NCBI GenBank assembly: GCA_964439935.1
Contig: CAYTPW010000004.1
Location: forward strand, 131,294-195,293
Length of the DNA: 64,000 nucleotides
DNA from: JABMQW01 sp964439935
GTDB lineage: Bacteria; Fidelibacterota; Marinisomatia; Marinisomatales; TCS56
Reading direction: 5' to 3'
The notes beneath the pieces were generated by a model. The model saw nothing but the letters and a program-made list of their open reading frames with translations. It made no database searches and had not been told where the DNA came from. Made by a program: the position numbers and the translations under genes. Below are positions 60,702-64,000 of this stretch, in pieces; the stretch's first letter is position 1; the number at the start of each line of letters is the position of its first letter.

Positions 60702-61955
60702 TTATCTTGCCAAACAAATTTTATCGATTACATCAATCATTTGCTGCGCCAATATTTCACGCATAAATGATTTGGTAATGTAGGCATATCCATTGGTACC
60801 AAAATGCTGGACCCGGAATGCATTTTGGTAGAAATATTTTACTGCTGCCAATAGACCCGGCAGATCACCTGGCTCAATAGTGAGGCCGCCGCTGATTTTA
60901 TTTACCAATTGATTTGATTCACCGCTGGCCACCAGAATGACTGGTGTCTGACACCCCCAGGCTTCCATTAGCTTAGAAGGAATGGCATCTTTTATAGCCG
61001 GGTTGGCAAGCGGTATTATAGCGGCATCAGCCATCTTTAGTAAAGATGGTATATTATCTCTTTTCTGGCCGCCAAGAAATGTTATGTTTGATAATGCCAG
61101 TTGGCAGGTACGATCCACCAAATGATTCTTTTGAACTCCATCCCCGACAATTAGAAAATGAATTTGTTCTGATTCCCTTAGTTGATCAGCCACATCAATA
61201 ATTATATCCAAACCCTGTGCTATACCGATTAAGCCGGCATAAATAAATATATATTTCTGCTTTAATCCTAAATCCCTACGCCAGTCGAAAGAGTCTTCGG
61301 AATTGATAAAATTCATATCAATCCCATTAGAAATCATAGTAATCTTATTCCCATTAATACCCTGACCGATAATCTTATCACATTTACTAGTCGTCACAGG
61401 CGTTAAATGATCAGCAGTATTATAAATCAATTTTGTTATCAATCGACCAATCCTCACAATTGGTGCGGTGGCTTTGAATTCACCGGCTTCAACAGCAATG
61501 TCTGGCCAGATATCACGGATGTCAAAGATCCATGGAATATGCCATATTTTTGATAGAATAAGTCCGGACAGACCAATAAACAGAGGCGGTGAACTGACGA
61601 TGACTATATCAAATTGTTCTTTGAGTTTTAGTCCTGTAATTATTGATGTGACCATGAATGAAATATAATTCATGATTCGGTGAAGGGAAGATTTTAATGG
61701 TGAGAAGTAGACCCATGTCCGGTAAATGGAGACTCCATCTAGTCTCTCTTTCTGAACAAATCTTTTCCGGTATCCATTATAAATACGGCCATTGGGATAA
61801 TTAGGAATTCCTGTTACAACCGTTACATCGTTACCAGATTTCACCATGCAACTCGCCAATCCGCTGAGACGCGCTGCAGCACCGCCCATCTCAGGAGGAT
61901 AGAAATGAGCTAGGATAAGGATGTTTTTATGGCTTTTTTGCAGGTTATTAATCAC
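60702..61955 (-). CDS. Family 4 glycosyltransferase (GT-B, WbuB-like)
   Basis: The 417-residue enzyme has the GT-B double Rossmann fold. The N-terminus reads ILILAHFYPPEMGGAAARLSGLA, and GNDVTVVTGIPNYPNGRIYNGYR follows. The C-terminal nucleotide-sugar domain has IFIYAGLIGIAQGLD, FLIVGDGVQ, FLGGQKRDNIPSLLKMADA and KLMEAWGCQTPVILVASGE. It adds a sugar to a growing surface polysaccharide; donor and acceptor are not readable. It lies eight bases after the propeller-protein gene and 432 bases before the initiating transferase gene. Confidence 0.92.
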   Translation of the reverse strand: MINNLQKSHKNILILAHFYPPEMGGAAARLSGLASCMVKSGNDVTVVTGIPNYPNGRIYNGYRKRFVQKERLDGVSIYRTWVYFSPLKSSLHRIMNYISFMVTSIITGLKLKEQFDIVIVSSPPLFIGLSGLILSKIWHIPWIFDIRDIWPDIAVEAGEFKATAPIVRIGRLITKLIYNTADHLTPVTTSKCDKIIGQGINGNKITMISNGIDMNFINSEDSFDWRRDLGLKQKYIFIYAGLIGIAQGLDIIIDVADQLRESEQIHFLIVGDGVQKNHLVDRTCQLALSNITFLGGQKRDNIPSLLKMADAAIIPLANPAIKDAIPSKLMEAWGCQTPVILVASGESNQLVNKISGGLTIEPGDLPGLLAAVKYFYQNAFRVQHFGTNGYAYITKSFMREILAQQMIDVIDKICLAR

Positions 61956-61963
61956 AAATTAAA

Positions 61964-63199
61964 TTAATCCAGATTAATGATACAAAGCGCCCTTTTACCA
62001 GTATGAGCTGAATCAAAACAAATAGCCGTTCCATCGCGGTTCCAACGTGGATGAAGATCACAACGAACATCACCACGGTAACGAAAAGGTGCTTTAACTT
62101 CTGCCAGGTTCTCCCGTTTTTCCTGCATTAAATTGAATCGTATTAAATATTGAATTCGCCTTCGATCCGGGTAGGTATCTGTAATTATTGATTCGCCATC
62201 AGGAGAAAATTGTGGATGCCCATCAGACAAAAATTGGTTTTTTCCAATGATTGAGAATTTATCGGTTTGATCGGTCAGTAAATAGTAATGATCGCCGATT
62301 TGCTTTTTATAGGCATAAGCTAAAATATGCCGGTTATCACGCCAGGCAACATGGGTAACGACTCCGGAAGTCTTAAAGAGATGTAAATCTCTGCCATCAC
62401 GATTCGATGAGACCATTCTCGTCCATGTCTGTCCGTTCGTCTGAACCCAGCGGTGAAAGAAAATGAAACGTTGCCCATTCGGCGAGAAAATTGGGTGAGT
62501 AAAATAGTGATAACAATCAGCCATTTTCTTTTCCGACCTGAATAAAGACAGCTCTTTAATAGAGCACAATAGCTTTATCTCGCCATCAATCAGATTCATT
62601 AAGTACAATCCGTCATCTGCCGGAAACGGATCATCCGCGATAGCTTCCTCACCATTCGGATAACTGTATGCACTAGCGAACTTCCGCAGCCGGATAAAAC
62701 TGTGGCTGAGTGCCCAACTACCATCAGAGCTGAGAGCGGCAACAGGTCGATCAAACTTCTTCAGTTCCTTACCCGCAATATCGAGTATCCGGGCATAATG
62801 ATTTTCCCCATTGAAATCATTAAAAATCACGTTATTGGTCTGTCCCACCCATTGCAGCATGGCTCCCATCTGCCAGTTCCAGGTTTTGGTAGTGCCAATC
62901 TGATGAAATGAATCATAATGCGGGGCTGTAAAACAACCCACCTGGATTTCATCATCCGCAGCAGGCATCTTAAGAGGATTTGTATATTTATGAGCTAATA
63001 AATTTGTATTATCCGGGGACCAGGGACATTTGTCGTGGAAACCATAGAAATATCCCTCTTGTACGATAATTTTAGTATTTGATTTCATTTTGGAGATTGG
63101 TATTACAAATAACAATCCTTGATAAATAGTAACTACTAAACGCTTTAGTCCAGGGTGAAATCTGATTAGATTGTATATATAGCGCTCATACGATCGCAT
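61964..63199 (-). CDS. Beta-propeller protein of the polysaccharide locus, function unknown
   Basis: The 411-residue protein has repeated Asp/Gly-Trp propeller-blade motifs such as CPWSPDNTNLLAHKY, HPIFSPNGQRFIFFHRW, VTHVAWRDNRHILAYAY, GHPQFSPDGESIITDTY and LHPRWNRDGTAICFDS. This is the pattern of TolB/WD40-like propellers and of oligogalacturonate-lyase-like enzymes. The region around FHQIGTTKTWNWQMGAMLQW recalls the latter, so sugar binding or cleavage is possible. No signal peptide is clear, although a hydrophobic segment lies at about 20-36. It is ten bases downstream of the last gene of the window. Confidence 0.7.
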   Translation of the reverse strand: MRSYERYIYNLIRFHPGLKRLVVTIYQGLLFVIPISKMKSNTKIIVQEGYFYGFHDKCPWSPDNTNLLAHKYTNPLKMPAADDEIQVGCFTAPHYDSFHQIGTTKTWNWQMGAMLQWVGQTNNVIFNDFNGENHYARILDIAGKELKKFDRPVAALSSDGSWALSHSFIRLRKFASAYSYPNGEEAIADDPFPADDGLYLMNLIDGEIKLLCSIKELSLFRSEKKMADCYHYFTHPIFSPNGQRFIFFHRWVQTNGQTWTRMVSSNRDGRDLHLFKTSGVVTHVAWRDNRHILAYAYKKQIGDHYYLLTDQTDKFSIIGKNQFLSDGHPQFSPDGESIITDTYPDRRRIQYLIRFNLMQEKRENLAEVKAPFRYRGDVRCDLHPRWNRDGTAICFDSAHTGKRALCIINLD

Positions 63200-63209
63200 G
63201 AAAACTCAC

Positions 63210-63983
63210 TTATTGAATATCGAATCTCATTGTATATGCACCTCCCTTAACGGATCTGGTGGATAAATAAATGAAATTCTTTGTGTAATTATCTGAATAG
63301 CTTGGTATTTTAATGCTGGGGTAACGAAATGTTCTACTTGCTATTATATCCCCTTTTAAATGAATTATCTTGTTCCAACTTATTAAGTCCTTACTGATCC
63401 ATAAATCTGTGTAGTTGGATTCATTGGTTTTACTTGGCTCACAGACAGTACTAACAAGATATATATTATTAATCCTTTGTGCGAAAAATGCACTGCCATC
63501 CAATTTCTGAATTTGCTTCATTTGGGAAGATTCATATGAATAGTACTGTATATAATTTTCTTCATTTTCGGTGTCTGTAGGGATTAATAAACCTTTTTCC
63601 ATCGGGATTATAGACATCGCCCGATATGATTGGCAACCCACCAGAAATGGCTCAATGTTGATAAAATCTTCTGTTTTCCAAATACCCGATTCTTCATCGC
63701 TGTCACCGGTTAAGATCCAAAAATGTTGGCGATATTTGTCATAAACAATGTTATGAATGTGTCTGATTGTACCACGGGGAAAAGTATAAAGAATATCCCA
63801 ACTTTTTCCTAAATCTCGCGATTCGTATATATTAATTATATTATTGTAACTTGCCAGGTAATCACCCCAAAGGATTCTTTCGGTAGTATTATTATAATAT
63901 ATATTTACTGGTCTTCGACATGTTTTAATATAATATTCACTTAATGCCCCCGTAGTATCAAGTTTATATATTTTATTAACTTT
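63210..63983 (-). CDS. BNR/Asp-box (sialidase-like) repeat protein, 5'-incomplete
   Basis: A 257-residue open frame with no upstream start runs to a TAG at 63984-63986. A GTG at 63641 is the first possible start, but coding-like sequence clearly continues 114 codons upstream of it. It includes an Asp-box ESRDLGKSWDILYTFP, then IRHIHNIVYDKYRQHFWILTGD and KTEDFINIEPFLVGCQSYRA. These match sialidase-like six-bladed propellers that bind or cut surface glycans. The N-terminus is missing either because the gene is truncated or frame-shifted in the A-rich stretch at the window edge. Base composition is visibly more A+T-rich than the rest of the window. Confidence 0.6.
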   Translation of the reverse strand, partial: KVNKIYKLDTTGALSEYYIKTCRRPVNIYYNNTTERILWGDYLASYNNIINIYESRDLGKSWDILYTFPRGTIRHIHNIVYDKYRQHFWILTGDSDEESGIWKTEDFINIEPFLVGCQSYRAMSIIPMEKGLLIPTDTENEENYIQYYSYESSQMKQIQKLDGSAFFAQRINNIYLVSTVCEPSKTNESNYTDLWISKDLISWNKIIHLKGDIIASRTFRYPSIKIPSYSDNYTKNFIYLSTRSVKGGAYTMRFDIQ

Positions 63984-64000
63984 CTAATTTTTTCTTTTTT

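Noticed and set aside
1..64000. tRNA, rRNA, CRISPR array, insertion sequence, integrase, restriction or toxin-antitoxin genes
   Set aside because: None was seen on either strand. Most intergenic gaps are short, and the only one over 300 bases (60270-60701) shows none of these.

Overview
The window is a dense bacterial chromosome segment of moderate G+C, with almost all genes on the minus strand. No rRNA, tRNA, IS element, phage gene or CRISPR array is visible. Gene content points to a Gram-negative member of the FCB group, most likely Candidatus Marinimicrobia or a close relative (inference). The evidence is Na+-NQR, an 11-subunit complex I, a PorV/PorQ-type outer-membrane protein, System I cytochrome c maturation with a CxxxY-type CcmE, a DUF2851 protein, an ADP-heptose synthase domain and a tiny COX24-like basic protein.

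Layout. 1-988: the start of a metal-ABC ATPase gene and its binding protein. 1128-4895: a signalling island with a single-domain response regulator, a TPR/Fis-HTH regulator and a 52-residue secreted-looking peptide gene on the minus strand, divergent from a REC-PAS-histidine kinase. 4977-6230: an OFA-family MFS transporter. 6471-29761: a long codirectional series. In transcription order it holds NhaD antiporter, cobalamin adenosyltransferase, NrnA, IspH, PdxS, PdxT, Dxs, methylmalonyl-CoA mutase large subunit, CcmE-F-(CcmI-like)-A-B-C-D, an archaeal-type GAPDH-like enzyme, a metallo-beta-lactamase-fold hydrolase, TilS, Hpt, FtsH, FolP, the c-di-AMP cyclase CdaA, a PorV-like protein and an Fn3 lipoprotein. 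29988-47258: respiratory modules, with NqrM on the plus strand, nqrABCDEF-apbE and nuoABCDHIJKLMN (no nuoEFG). 47479-48843: proline dehydrogenase and a CoA-binding protein on the plus strand. 48913-58753: housekeeping genes (NadK, XseB, XseA, S1/P1-type nuclease, COX24-like protein, HU/IHF, SppA, MltD, ADP-heptose synthase, DUF2851, PlsC, SerS). 58854-63983: a cell-surface polysaccharide locus (WcaJ-type transferase, GT4, two propeller-like proteins), visibly more A+T-rich at its end and probably 5'-incomplete.

The respiratory part forms a coherent Na+/H+ circuit: a proton-pumping complex I probably fed by ferredoxin, a Na+-pumping NQR with both of its maturation factors (ApbE, NqrM), an NhaD antiporter, and System I haem attachment for cytochromes c. 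The mutase and the adenosyltransferase give a B12-dependent propionate/methylmalonyl branch.

The points most worth a second look are these: a tiny secreted-looking peptide translationally coupled to a TPR regulator inside a two-component island; an intrinsic terminator written into the signal-peptide codons of apbE; a System I cluster with cysteine-type CcmE and no local CcmG/CcmH; an archaeal-type GAPDH homologue in a bacterium; and an FNR/CRP-like palindrome ahead of the polysaccharide locus. Several starts were moved from the longest frame because ribosome-binding sites and overlaps support shorter ones. Five genes or gene fragments too short or too broken for routine ORF calling were added.
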